Positions 53,148 to 62,209 of a stretch of 64,000 nt of DNA are shown here, in pieces. Under the pieces are notes generated by a model. The model had not been told where the DNA came from and ran no database searches. It worked only from the letters and a program-made list of their open reading frames with translations. This DNA comes from JBBPZK01 sp965219175. Lineage in GTDB: Bacteria; Actinomycetota; Rubrobacteria; Rubrobacterales; Rubrobacteraceae. Location: contig CBDCNI010000001.1 in assembly GCA_965219175.1 (NCBI GenBank), positions 1,550,001 through 1,614,000 on the forward strand, written 5' to 3'. Numbering within the stretch: position 1 is the first letter of the stretch; each line of letters starts with the position of its first letter. The position numbers and the translations under genes are program-made.

Positions 53148-53597
53148 CTAACCCTCTCTCTGGCAGACCGGGCAGAGCCCTTCGAGTACCAGCCTCGTCG
53201 AAGTGACGTTATAAGCGGTATTTTCCTGGATCAGGGCTTCCAGGTCCCCGAGCCCGACGCCCGGAACCTCCGACACCCTCCCGCAGTTGACGCAGCGGAT
53301 GTCCAGGTGCGGCTCCGTATTCAGGTCGTAGCGGGTCGGTGACTCGGACCAGTGCTTTGACTCGACTACCCCGATCTCCTCCAGCACCGAGAGCGCCTGA
53401 TAGACCGTGCCGAGCGCCACTCGCGGGTTCTTTTTCTTGACGGTGAGGTAGACATCCTCCGCCGATGGATGACCCTGAGTCTCTTTCAGCGCGTCGAGCA
53501 CCGCCCTGCGCTGCGAAGTAAGCGTGTAGCCCGAACGACGAAGCTTCTCCCGAATATCCTGTTCGAGTGCGGTATTAGTCATCTGTATGTCAGCCAA
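53148..53597 (-). CDS. Fur-family metalloregulator (PerR/Fur-like)
   Basis: A 149-residue winged-helix regulator: GYTLTSQRRAVLDALKETQG followed by HPSAEDVY, VALGTVYQALSVLEEIGVVE, then HLDIRCVNCGRV and a final LCPVC, giving the two CxxC structural zinc sites. The regulatory-metal HHxH region is reduced to EPHLDIRC. This suggests PerR- or Fur-type sensing, but the metal is not certain. ATG at 53597 or 53582. It is divergent from sppA. A second Fur-family gene lies 5.6 kb away at 59186. Confidence 0.9.
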   Translation of the reverse strand: MADIQMTNTALEQDIREKLRRSGYTLTSQRRAVLDALKETQGHPSAEDVYLTVKKKNPRVALGTVYQALSVLEEIGVVESKHWSESPTRYDLNTEPHLDIRCVNCGRVSEVPGVGLGDLEALIQENTAYNVTSTRLVLEGLCPVCQREG

Positions 53598-53666
53598 TCA
53601 ATAACCATTCCTAATTTAGAGTCTATCATACGGCATCTGCTTTGCCGGGGTGTACCATAGTCGGTA

Positions 53667-55361
53667 ATGGCAACGTTCTTGAACTTCTTCGTCAACCTCT
53701 GGCGGCTCCTCCGTAACACTTACGCGCGCCTCTTCCGGAAGCCCCCGGACTACGTCGTGCTGGAGGTTGGCGGTTCGCTGCCGGAGTTCGAAGCGCGGGT
53801 CGGTTTCCTGCGACGCCGCCTTACGCCTGGTCCTTCCGGGCCGAGCCTCGAAGGTTTGCGCGGGCGGCTGGACCGTATCTCCGCCGACGGCCGTTGCCGG
53901 GGAGTGGTGTTGAGGATCCAAAACCTGGATGCCGGTTGGGCCGCCCTGGAGGAGTTACGGAACGAAATTTCCTTGTTCCGGGAACGGGGCGGCAAAGTGG
54001 TTGCGTATCTCGTCGAGCCAGACACTCGCGACTACTATCTGGCCTGCGCCGCCGACGAGGTCTTCGCGACGCCGGTCTCGACCTTGAACGTCCTCGGCCT
54101 CCGCACGAAGGTAAATTTCCTGAAAGACGCCCTTCGAAAAGTCGGGGTCGAGGCGGAGGTGGTCGCCGTTTCACCGTACAAGTCCGCCGGAGACACTCTC
54201 ACCCGGAACGATTTCTCGGAGGAGGCACGCGAGCAGGCCGAGAGGCTCCTCGACGGCAGGTTCGGGGAACTGGTGGACGCCGTCTCGCGGGGCCGGAACA
54301 TGAGTCCCGAAGAGGTAGAACAGAAGATAGACCACGCTCCATACGGAGCTCCGGTTGCCCACACGGAAGGTCTCCTCGACGGCGCGTGTTACGAGGACGA
54401 ACTGCCGGAAAAGCTCGGCGCGAGTGGAGAGCGGGCGAGGTGCGCGGAGTGGGGGAGAGCCCGCAAGTCACTCGTGGTTCCTTACAGGAAAATGCGGCGT
54501 CGGAAGGTCGGGGTGGTTAGCCTCTCGGGGACCATCGTGCGGGGCAAGAGCCGGAGGTTGCCGGTTCCGGTGCCGCTCCTCGGTTCGGAGCAGGCCGGGA
54601 GCGAGTCCGTGGTCGGGGCGTTGCGGGTGGCGGAGAAGAATCGGCGGGTTGCGGCGGTCCTATTTCACGTCGATTCGAGGGGTGGCGACGCGTTGGCTTC
54701 GGACTTGATCTGGCGTGAGGTCCAACGCATCGCCGCCAAGAAACCCGTGGTCGTGTTGATGGGTGACGCCGCCGCCTCCGGTGGATACTACGTCGCGGCG
54801 CCCGCGAGCCACGTCGTAGCCCGCCGGACGACCATCACGGGGTCAATAGGGGTCGTCATCACCCGGCCAGTCACCGCCGGGCTATATGAGAAGCTCGGCA
54901 TCAACCCGGTTTCGATAGAACGGGGCGCGAGATCCGGCCTGCTGGACGCGAGCCACAGTCCCGACCCGGATGAGATCGAAGTCCTCCACGACCAACTCAC
55001 TTTCTTCTACGATGGTTTCAAAGACCGGGTCTCAAAAGGCCGCAATCTGTCAATGGATTCCCTAGAAAGCCTGGCCGGAGGACGCGTCTGGAGTGGGGCA
55101 GAAGCCCTCGAACACGGCTTGGTGGACGAGGCTGGCGGCTACCGGACCGCCTTCGAAAAGGCGTGTGAGCTTGCGGGCATAGAAGCGGATGCTTCCGAAG
55201 CGCCGGTGAAGATCTCCCCACCCGGAACGGGCCGTCCGATGCCAGGCGAGCCGGCCGAGAACGCCGCCGAAACAGTGCGAACCTTGATACAGGCTCTCTT
55301 CGGGTTGCGTAAGGGCGCAGTTTGGGCGGCGCTACCTTATGAGATCTCCGACGGCTGGTAA
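53667..55361 (+). CDS. sppA: Signal peptide peptidase SppA-like protease (67K type)
   Basis: A 564-residue protein with a short N-terminal membrane-interacting segment and two SppA domains. The first domain supplies the catalytic lysine in AVSPYKSAGD (about residue 171). The second supplies the nucleophilic serine in VLMGDAAASGGYYVAAPA (about 370), the Ser-Lys dyad of S49 peptidases. TITGSIGVVI and FKDRVSKGRNLSMD are family landmarks. It degrades cleaved signal peptides or membrane protein fragments in other bacteria. Single gene, divergent from the Fur-family gene. Confidence 0.92.
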   Translation: MATFLNFFVNLWRLLRNTYARLFRKPPDYVVLEVGGSLPEFEARVGFLRRRLTPGPSGPSLEGLRGRLDRISADGRCRGVVLRIQNLDAGWAALEELRNEISLFRERGGKVVAYLVEPDTRDYYLACAADEVFATPVSTLNVLGLRTKVNFLKDALRKVGVEAEVVAVSPYKSAGDTLTRNDFSEEAREQAERLLDGRFGELVDAVSRGRNMSPEEVEQKIDHAPYGAPVAHTEGLLDGACYEDELPEKLGASGERARCAEWGRARKSLVVPYRKMRRRKVGVVSLSGTIVRGKSRRLPVPVPLLGSEQAGSESVVGALRVAEKNRRVAAVLFHVDSRGGDALASDLIWREVQRIAAKKPVVVLMGDAAASGGYYVAAPASHVVARRTTITGSIGVVITRPVTAGLYEKLGINPVSIERGARSGLLDASHSPDPDEIEVLHDQLTFFYDGFKDRVSKGRNLSMDSLESLAGGRVWSGAEALEHGLVDEAGGYRTAFEKACELAGIEADASEAPVKISPPGTGRPMPGEPAENAAETVRTLIQALFGLRKGAVWAALPYEISDGW

Positions 55362-55409
55362 TATTTCCTGGATCTATTTCGATAGTACGACGAGCACGGG
55401 GATGATTGA

Positions 55410-56606
55410 TTGAGCGCAATGGTCGAAAAAGGCGTGGATCGACGGGCGATGGGCTCCCTCTCCGCCGGGCACCTCTTCACGGACGTGAACCAGGGCGCGG
55501 TGGCGGCGCTCATACCGTTCCTCGCCTCGGGGAAGGGTATCTCGCTAGCTGCGGCCGGCGCCCTCGTGCTGGCCGCTACCGCCAGTTCCTCCATAGTGCA
55601 ACCTCTGTTCGGGATCTTCTCCGACCGGAAGCCGATGCCCATCCTGATGCCGCTCGGGTTGCTGTTGGCCGGACTCGGGATCTCACTCGTCGGCGTCGCC
55701 CCGAGTTATCCCGCGCTCCTTCTTTGCGTGGTACTCAGCGGTCTAGGTGTCGCCGCGTTCCACCCGGAAGCCGCCCGTTACGCCAACTACGTCTCAGGCT
55801 CACGCCGCGCCCGCGGGATGAGCCTCTTCTCGGTAGGTGGAAACGCAGGCTTCGCCCTCGGCCCGGCGCTGTCGACCCCACTCGTTCTGCTATTCGGCCT
55901 GCCCGGCACGCTGTTCCTGGCGCTCCCCGCCGCTCTCGTCGCGGCCCTCCTGCTCCACGAACTTCCACGCCTGCGGACCTTTCAGCCGCGAGTCGTCCAG
56001 GAGAAGAAGGTTCCTCAGTCGGAAAGTGCGGACTCTACGGAGGTCTGGTGGCCGTTCGCGAGGATGGTCGGGGTCGTGACGCTCCGGTCTTTCGTGTACT
56101 TCGGCATGATCACGTTCGTCGCCCTCTACTATGAGCGAATTTTCGGCGCCTCCAAAGCCCTCGGCAACACGGCCCTTACCGTCATGCTCGCCGCCGGGGC
56201 GGTCGGTACGTTGGTTATGGGACCGCTCGCCGACCGCTTTGGACGCCGGACCGTGCTCGCGGCTTCGATGCTGCTGCTAGGTCCCCTGATCTTCATCTTC
56301 ACCCTCTCCGGCCCGCTCTCGGGCCTCGTTGTGCTCGCCCTTGTAGGGGCTGCCATGATCGGGACCTTCGGCGTCACTGTCGTAATGGGGCAAGAGTACC
56401 TGCCGACCAGAATAGGGCTCGCCGCCGGTATAACGATGGGCTTCTCTATAGGCCTCGGTGGTCTCGGGGCGCCGCTGCTCGGCGTGGTGGCCGACAGGTA
56501 CGGTCTCACGACCACCATGCTCACCGTCGCCGCCCTACCCGTGCTCGGTCTGCTCCTGACCCTGACTCTTCCCTCGAAAGCAAAGAAGGTTTCCGGCGCA
56601 ACCTAG
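55410..56606 (+). CDS. MFS transporter, Fsr (fosmidomycin resistance)-like
   Basis: A 398-residue major facilitator of about 12 helices. It begins GSLSAGHLFTDVNQGAVAAL, the signature of the Fsr branch (GHxxxDxxxG), with AAFHPEAARYANYVSGSRRA later in the first half. A TTG start at 55410 is 48 bases after sppA. It probably exports a small hydrophobic compound; the substrate is unknown. Confidence 0.88.
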   Translation: MSAMVEKGVDRRAMGSLSAGHLFTDVNQGAVAALIPFLASGKGISLAAAGALVLAATASSSIVQPLFGIFSDRKPMPILMPLGLLLAGLGISLVGVAPSYPALLLCVVLSGLGVAAFHPEAARYANYVSGSRRARGMSLFSVGGNAGFALGPALSTPLVLLFGLPGTLFLALPAALVAALLLHELPRLRTFQPRVVQEKKVPQSESADSTEVWWPFARMVGVVTLRSFVYFGMITFVALYYERIFGASKALGNTALTVMLAAGAVGTLVMGPLADRFGRRTVLAASMLLLGPLIFIFTLSGPLSGLVVLALVGAAMIGTFGVTVVMGQEYLPTRIGLAAGITMGFSIGLGGLGAPLLGVVADRYGLTTTMLTVAALPVLGLLLTLTLPSKAKKVSGAT

Positions 56607-56698
56607 CGGCTTTCCTGTGATAGAAGCCGCACCGCTTCTCGGGAGCTTGGGTACTATAGATATATGGTTTCTTCCCCCTATAAAGGATCTTCCAGCTC

Positions 56699-59137
56699 TT
56701 GAGGATCTTCGAGCGTCTGGGCGGTTTTACCTACCGTTACCGCTGGGCCGTACTCGCCTTCTGGGGCGTTGTCCTTCTAACGAGCGCATTCTTCGCCCCC
56801 AACCTCTCGAACCGTTTGAAGGGCGGCGGTTTCGAGGGGGCCAACACCGAAGCCGAGCGGGTCCAGAACGCGATGGTCAAAGACTTCGGCGTCTCTCCCG
56901 CGACACTGACGGTAGTGTTCGAGAGCAAGGACGCCTCGGCCCGCAGCCAGAAGTTCAGATCTGAGGAAAAGAAGGCATTGGCGGATGTCCGTAAGTTGCC
57001 GAACGTCGGGTTCGTAACTACTTATTCCGACACCAAAGACCCGCGTTTCATCTCGAAAGACGGCAAGAAGAGCTACGCCCTGATCGGCTTCAAGACGTCG
57101 GTGGATAAAGCTCAGGGACTTGTCGAGGAGATGCGGGGCAAGGTCCGTTCGGAGAGCTTGAAGACCTACGTGACGGGGCCGCCGGCCGTGTATCTGGACA
57201 TCGAGAACGCCAGCAACGAGGACATCCGTAACGCTGAGAAATTCGCCTTCCCGTTCGCGCTGGTGATCCTGGTGGTCGCCTTCGGGACGGTCGTTGCGGC
57301 CGGGGTGCCGGTCGTGATCGGCGGGGCGAGCGTCCTGACGGCGCTCGCAACCCTCTACTTCATCGCCGGACAATACGACATGTCCGTCTTCGTCTTGACT
57401 ATCTCGACCATGCTCGGCCTCGGGCTCGGTATAGACTACGCGCTCTTCGCCGTGAGCCGCTTCCGGGAGGAATTAGAGAACTACCCGGTCTCCGAGGCGG
57501 TCCCGAGGGTTGTATCCACCGCCGGCCGCTCCATCTTCTTCTCCGGGACGGCTGTCCTGATCGGCCTCTCCGGATTGCTCTTCTTTCCGTTTATGTTCAT
57601 GCGCTCCATAGGGGTCGCGGGCGTCGTCGTGGTCTTCGTCTCCGTCTCGGCCGCCCTGACGCTCCTCCCGGCGGTGCTCGGCGTGCTGGGTAACAGGGTC
57701 AACGCTCTCTCGGTTCGCCGCCGGCGCGGCCCGCTGGGAGCCGGTTTCTGGAGCCGGAGCGCGGAGCTGGTGATGCGCCATCCCTTTATCGTGGTATTCG
57801 GGGTCGCGGCGATCCTCTTCGCCCTTCTCTACCCGGCTTCCAACATGAAGATTGGGATCTCCGAGGCGAGCATCCTGCCAAAGAAGTACGAGTCACGCGC
57901 CGGCGACGATATCCTCAAAAAGAACTTCGACTACGCCGGCCTGAACCCGGCCCAGATCGTCGCCACCCTTCCCAAAAAACCACTCAGCGCCGCCGGTCTC
58001 ACCGACATAAAGAAACTCGGCGACGGGGTCGAATCAGCCAAAGGCGTCGGCGGCGTCGAGAGCCTCTACACCGTCGGCGAGAAAGGTGCCCGCGCCTATG
58101 GGAAGGGCGTAACCGAAGCCCGCAAAAAAGGAAAGGCCGAGGCGGATAAGCGCGTAGATGAGGGAGTCCGGAACAAACTCGACGAGTTGAAGTCCAAATA
58201 CGGCTTTCTACCGCCCGGCACGAAGGACAAAGTGAGGGCAGAGGCCGAGAAGCAGGCGCAGCAGAAGCTGGACGAGCAACTACCGAAGCTCCCGGACGGT
58301 ATCTCCGCAAGCGGCAAGGTCACGCCGGAAGGTGTGGCGAACTTCTTGAAGACGCCGGAGGCTCGTAACTCCAAACAGATAAAGAACGCTGTAGACGGTT
58401 ACGTGGCCGGCGACAAGACCTTGCTCCAGGTGACGACGAAGGCGAACCCGTATACCGAGAAAGCGCGGACCACCGTCGAGAACATCCGGGCCGTAAAAGC
58501 TCCCGACGGCGTGAGTTATCTGGTCGGAGGTCTCTCGGCGGGGCAGCGCGACTTCATCTCAAGCCTCTACGGGTACGCGCCGTACGCGGCGGCCTTCGTG
58601 TTGGGCGTGACCTATCTGGTGCTGTTTTTGACCTTCCGTTCCGTCTTCATACCCCTCAAGGCCGTGATCGTGAACATACTGAGTCTCTCGGCGAGTTTCG
58701 GGGCGATGGTCTTCGTTTTTCAGGAAGGGCACTTCTCGGGATTGCTCGGTTTTACTCCGCTCGGTTTCGTTGATGCGACGCTGCCGATCTTGATGTTCTG
58801 CACCATCTTCGGGGTCTCGATGGACTACGAAGTCTTTTTGCTCTCGCGCATCCGGGAGGCTTACGAGAACGGCGATTCGAATACCGCCAGCGTCTCGAAG
58901 GGCATAGTCGCGACGGCGGGTATCATCACCTCGGCGGCGGCGATCATCATCGTCGTGACCGGCGCTTTCGCTTTTACCGGCATCATCCTGACCAAGTCTA
59001 TCGGCCTGGGGCTGGCCGTGGCGGTCTTCGTAGATGCCACCATAATCCGTATCATGCTGGTCCCGGCCACGATGCGAATACTCGGTGACTGGAACTGGTG
59101 GCCCGGAGGGCGCAAGACCGTTTTCAAGAAGGGGTAG
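56699..59137 (+). CDS. MMPL/RND-family membrane exporter
   Basis: An 812-residue protein with about 12 transmembrane helices in two repeated halves, each with a large extracytoplasmic loop after the first helix. Landmarks are GGGFEGANTEAERVQNAM, MLGLGLGIDYALFAVSRFRE and FCTIFGVSMDYEVFLLSRIR, in which the paired acidic residues of MMPL proton translocation sit (GIDYALF / SMDYEVF). The second loop has a Lys/Glu-rich coiled section (about 460-540). The family exports lipids or siderophores in actinobacteria. TTG start at 56699 behind AAAGGA. Confidence 0.9.
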   Translation: MRIFERLGGFTYRYRWAVLAFWGVVLLTSAFFAPNLSNRLKGGGFEGANTEAERVQNAMVKDFGVSPATLTVVFESKDASARSQKFRSEEKKALADVRKLPNVGFVTTYSDTKDPRFISKDGKKSYALIGFKTSVDKAQGLVEEMRGKVRSESLKTYVTGPPAVYLDIENASNEDIRNAEKFAFPFALVILVVAFGTVVAAGVPVVIGGASVLTALATLYFIAGQYDMSVFVLTISTMLGLGLGIDYALFAVSRFREELENYPVSEAVPRVVSTAGRSIFFSGTAVLIGLSGLLFFPFMFMRSIGVAGVVVVFVSVSAALTLLPAVLGVLGNRVNALSVRRRRGPLGAGFWSRSAELVMRHPFIVVFGVAAILFALLYPASNMKIGISEASILPKKYESRAGDDILKKNFDYAGLNPAQIVATLPKKPLSAAGLTDIKKLGDGVESAKGVGGVESLYTVGEKGARAYGKGVTEARKKGKAEADKRVDEGVRNKLDELKSKYGFLPPGTKDKVRAEAEKQAQQKLDEQLPKLPDGISASGKVTPEGVANFLKTPEARNSKQIKNAVDGYVAGDKTLLQVTTKANPYTEKARTTVENIRAVKAPDGVSYLVGGLSAGQRDFISSLYGYAPYAAAFVLGVTYLVLFLTFRSVFIPLKAVIVNILSLSASFGAMVFVFQEGHFSGLLGFTPLGFVDATLPILMFCTIFGVSMDYEVFLLSRIREAYENGDSNTASVSKGIVATAGIITSAAAIIIVVTGAFAFTGIILTKSIGLGLAVAVFVDATIIRIMLVPATMRILGDWNWWPGGRKTVFKKG

Positions 59138-59185
59138 AGGAGTGTATCAGGATCAATTCTTGATGCTGGTGCTAGACTAGTAGGA

Positions 59186-59602
59186 ATGGTCGAGTTAGAG
59201 CAAATCCTCAGGAGCCGGGGTTACCGGCTGACGAACCAGCGGCGGGCGATCGTGCGCGAGTTGGAGAACGGGCGTCACCTGTCGGCGGAGGAGATGTACG
59301 AGCACCTGAGGGAGGATCACCCGGAACTCGGGCTCTCTACGGTGTACCGGACTCTCGATCTGTTGACAGAGTTGGGTGTCGCGCGTAAGGATGACTTCGG
59401 CGAGGGCTATTCGCGCTACGAGCTCGCCACCGAGCGGATGCACCACCACGCCCGCTGCCAGGAGTGCGGGCGGGTAATAGAGTTCAACGAAGAGTTGATG
59501 GAGTACCTGGCGTTGCAGGTCGAGCGTGAGACCGGGTTCGTCACGGACTGGCATGAGATCACCCTGTACGGACGCTGCGCCGAATGCGCGGCCAAACTCT
59601 AG
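59186..59602 (+). CDS. Fur-family metalloregulator (second copy)
   Basis: A 138-residue Fur protein: GYRLTNQRRAIVRELENGRH, GLSTVYRTLDLLTELGVARK, then a metal-binding HHHARCQECGRVIEF and C-terminal GRCAECAAKL. Unlike the copy at 53148, it retains the His-rich regulatory site (ERMHHHARC), so it is the better candidate for true Fur or Zur. A good candidate to bind the palindrome in front of efeU, though unproven. It starts 48 bases after the MMPL gene. Confidence 0.92.
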   Translation: MVELEQILRSRGYRLTNQRRAIVRELENGRHLSAEEMYEHLREDHPELGLSTVYRTLDLLTELGVARKDDFGEGYSRYELATERMHHHARCQECGRVIEFNEELMEYLALQVERETGFVTDWHEITLYGRCAECAAKL

Positions 59603-59612
59603 GCTTTCTTTC

Positions 59613-60371
59613 TCAAACTTCGAGCTTCAGCCCGTCTCCGGCCACAATCACCTCTCCCGAGTACCCGCGCCCGACTTCTTCCAACAGATCCAACCCGTCC
59701 GCCGCCGGATAAACGTGGGTGAGCACGACCTTCTCCACGCCTGCCTCCGAGGCGATCCGCGCGACGCTCGCCGGGGTGAGATGGTCCGGTATCGGGGCGT
59801 CGTCCGGGAAGGAGCACTCTATGAGGAGCGTATGAGCCCCGCGTGCAAGCTCCACAACCGACGCGCTGTACTCCGTATCGCCAGTGTAGACGAACGCTTT
59901 GTCGTCTGATTCCAGCCGATAGGCGATGCTCTCGGGACGATGCTCGGCCGGCGCCCAACTTAGGCGGCAGCCGGAGAGTTCCAGCGGTGAGGGACACTCG
60001 TGTGGTAGTTCGGAGATGTTCAGTGGATAGTCGCCGAGCATCCACTCGCCCCAGACCTCGGTGATGGAGTCCCAGAACGAGCGGAAAGGCTCCGGGCCGG
60101 ATATTGCCAGAGGACGGATTCTTTTTTCTTCGGAGCCGTAGTTCATGGCGAAGAGTATTGGAACGACGTCTACCGTATGATCCGGGTGGAAGTGGGTAAA
60201 GAAGATCCTATCGGTGGCGAAGGGGTCTAGGCCGGCATGGAGCATCCCGCGCACGGCGCCAGAGCCGAGGTCGAAGACGAGCATCTCACCGCCGGCTTGG
60301 ACCACCACGCAACTCTGGCGGCGGGAGAGACGAGGTACGACGGTGCCGGTTCCAACGACCGTAACTTCCAT
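59613..60371 (-). CDS. Metallo-beta-lactamase-fold hydrolase (RNase Z-like)
   Basis: A 252-residue MBL protein. VVGTGTVVPRLSRRQSC at the start and the zinc motif FTHFHPDHTVDVVP are typical of the RNase Z/ElaC-related branch. Further ligands are YTGDTEYS and the LTHVYP histidine. The RNase Z exosite arm is not evident, so a phosphodiesterase or unknown hydrolase is as likely. ATG at 60371; the longer frame to 60539 runs back into the PAP2 gene and is rejected. Two bases separate the PAP2 stop from this start. Confidence 0.88.
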   Translation of the reverse strand: MEVTVVGTGTVVPRLSRRQSCVVVQAGGEMLVFDLGSGAVRGMLHAGLDPFATDRIFFTHFHPDHTVDVVPILFAMNYGSEEKRIRPLAISGPEPFRSFWDSITEVWGEWMLGDYPLNISELPHECPSPLELSGCRLSWAPAEHRPESIAYRLESDDKAFVYTGDTEYSASVVELARGAHTLLIECSFPDDAPIPDHLTPASVARIASEAGVEKVVLTHVYPAADGLDLLEEVGRGYSGEVIVAGDGLKLEV

Positions 60372-60373
60372 AC

Positions 60374-60985
60374 TTATGCTGCCCCTTTTCTGTTGCGGAA
60401 AGCCCACGTGAGACCGGCGACGCCGAGCAACGCTCCGCCGACCACATCCGAAGCCCAGTGTACCCCGAGATATACCCGGCTCACCGCCATAAACGAGAAC
60501 GCCAGCAAAACAAACACCCGCAATACTTTGTTGTTCCACAGCAGGTATACAGCGCCGAGCAAGAGCACTGACCTTAACGTATGGCCGCTCGGGTAGGAGA
60601 AGGTCATGCTCACTTCCACGAGCGGCGGCCCACCCGTCGAACGCAGCGTATCGGCCGGTAGTGGCGGCTGGTAGAGAAGCGTTTTTAGGACGATCTCCAC
60701 TAGAGAAGTGACGAGGAAAGCTATAAGGAGCCGTCCGGAGAGCGCCCGGCGGCCGACGAAGAACAAGGCTATCAGCAGCACCGCGAATAAGCTCCCCGAT
60801 ATTTCTACATCACCGAGTAAGGAGAACGTGTCGCCTATGGCGTCCAGGGATGCGGAAGGATAACTCTGGAACTCCCGGAGCGACCAACGATCGAACCCGC
60901 GCATCCATCCCAAAGCGACCACGCCCGAGAACAACACGAACGCCAATGTGGCTACGAGAGTTGTGCGACCAGTGATATTCTTCAT
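60374..60985 (-). CDS. PAP2-family membrane phosphatase
   Basis: A 203-residue protein with about six helices. Phosphatase motif 2 is SYPSGHTLRSVLLLGAVYLL and motif 3 is SRVYLGVHWASDVVGGALLG, both intact; motif 1 is weak (VLKTLLYQPPLP in place of KxxxxxxRP). The PAP2 family includes undecaprenyl-diphosphate and phosphatidate phosphatases. It heads a two-gene operon with the MBL hydrolase, downstream of the terminator of the sigma factor gene. Confidence 0.88.
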   Translation of the reverse strand: MKNITGRTTLVATLAFVLFSGVVALGWMRGFDRWSLREFQSYPSASLDAIGDTFSLLGDVEISGSLFAVLLIALFFVGRRALSGRLLIAFLVTSLVEIVLKTLLYQPPLPADTLRSTGGPPLVEVSMTFSYPSGHTLRSVLLLGAVYLLWNNKVLRVFVLLAFSFMAVSRVYLGVHWASDVVGGALLGVAGLTWAFRNRKGAA

Positions 60986-61002
60986 TGCTTTCAGAGGGTA
61001 GC

Positions 61003-61039
61003 AAAAAGCCGGGAACCTCTGTTGCGGGCTCCCGGCTTT
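61003..61039 (-). terminator. Rho-independent terminator of the sigma factor gene
   Basis: AAAGCCGGGA (61005-61014) pairs perfectly with TCCCGGCTTT (61030-61039) over a 15-base loop. On the minus strand the stem ends in a TTTTT run, about 20 bases after the sigma gene stop. Confidence 0.88.
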
Positions 61040-61057
61040 AGAAAAGTGCTGACAGGA

Positions 61058-61945
61058 TCAGGCCACGGCGTCGCGCAGGATGCGACCGTATTCTCCGCCT
61101 TTGAGGATTCGTTCTGCTTCGCGCTGGAGCTGGCGGACTCTTTCGCGGGAGATCTCCAGTTCGTCGCCGAGTTCCGCGAGGGTCGCCGGGTCCCGGTCGT
61201 CGAGGCCGTACCGACGTACCAGGACGTAGCGCGCCCGCTCGGGGAGGTGGTCTATGGCTTCCTTGAGGTAGACCGTCTCTATCTCGGCTATCACCGTGTC
61301 CGGCGTGTCGGAGATCTTGTCGTCCTCTATGAAGTCGCCTAGTTGCGAGGCGGTGTCGTCGCTGGAGACCGGCTGATCCAGGCTGGTGGCGTCCGGCATC
61401 GCGCTCAACGCGAGCCGCACGTCCGGGACACTCCATTCGAGGTAGCGGGCGAGCTCTTCCTCGCCGGGCTCGCGCTCGAACTCCAGCGACAGCTCGTTGT
61501 AAGCTCGGGAGAGTTTGCGGATCTTCTCCGTCATATGGACCGGAACCCTGATGGTACGACCCTTGTCCGCGACCGCCCTTTGGACGGCTTGACGGATCCA
61601 CCAAGTTGCGTAGGTCGAGAAACGGTAACCGCGCTCGGGATCGTACTTCTCGACGGCCTTCATCAAGCCGATGTTTCCTTCCTGGATCAAATCTTCGAAA
61701 GGCAATCCATAACCCCTATACTTCTTCGCCACGCTCACCACGAGCCGAAGGTTCTTCTCTATAAGACGCGCCCTGGCTCTCTTGTCGCCCTCTTTCGCCC
61801 GGTTCGAGAGGTCTATCTCTTCGGCGTGGGTGAGTAATTGTCCCTGGCCGATGTGGGCGAGATACTTGGCGAGCAACTCTGGCGTCTCGGACCCGCGCTC
61901 GACTTTGACGGCCGTGCTCTTTCTCTGCTGCGTGCTCTCAGCCAC
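61058..61945 (-). CDS. RNA polymerase primary-type sigma factor (group 1/2)
   Basis: A 295-residue sigma-70 protein. Region 1.2 (PELLAKYLAHIGQGQLLTHA), region 2 with LIEKNLRLVVSVAKKYRGYG and YRFSTYATWWIRQAVQRAV (2.3-2.4), region 3 with VPVHMTEKIRKL, and region 4 with RYGLDDRDPATLAELGDELE and ISRERVRQLQREAERIL. The long N-terminal extension of the main housekeeping sigma is missing, so it may be an alternative principal-like factor rather than RpoD itself. It is divergent from the GGDEF-type gene and ends at a strong terminator. Confidence 0.92.
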   Translation of the reverse strand: MAESTQQRKSTAVKVERGSETPELLAKYLAHIGQGQLLTHAEEIDLSNRAKEGDKRARARLIEKNLRLVVSVAKKYRGYGLPFEDLIQEGNIGLMKAVEKYDPERGYRFSTYATWWIRQAVQRAVADKGRTIRVPVHMTEKIRKLSRAYNELSLEFEREPGEEELARYLEWSVPDVRLALSAMPDATSLDQPVSSDDTASQLGDFIEDDKISDTPDTVIAEIETVYLKEAIDHLPERARYVLVRRYGLDDRDPATLAELGDELEISRERVRQLQREAERILKGGEYGRILRDAVA

Positions 61946-62209
61946 GTCGTTCTCCTATCGAGATACCAGCCTGCCAAAAACCAGTTTCAAAAACTAGTCT
62001 TGATTCTACCTCTGAAACGTCTCTTATAAACGTGTTTTCTTTCGCTAGTTCTCGGTCGCTTACTGCCAAAGCTTTATACACTGGCCCACCTTTTTTCGTA
62101 CATTTGAGTTTGTATACGTAGCATCGCCGAAAAAAGTTTCCTTTTGCGGGTTTTGTGCGGCTTTGGAGGCGGCGAAATTCCGGGTTCTCGCAGGGGGTAT
62201 ACTGATGGG

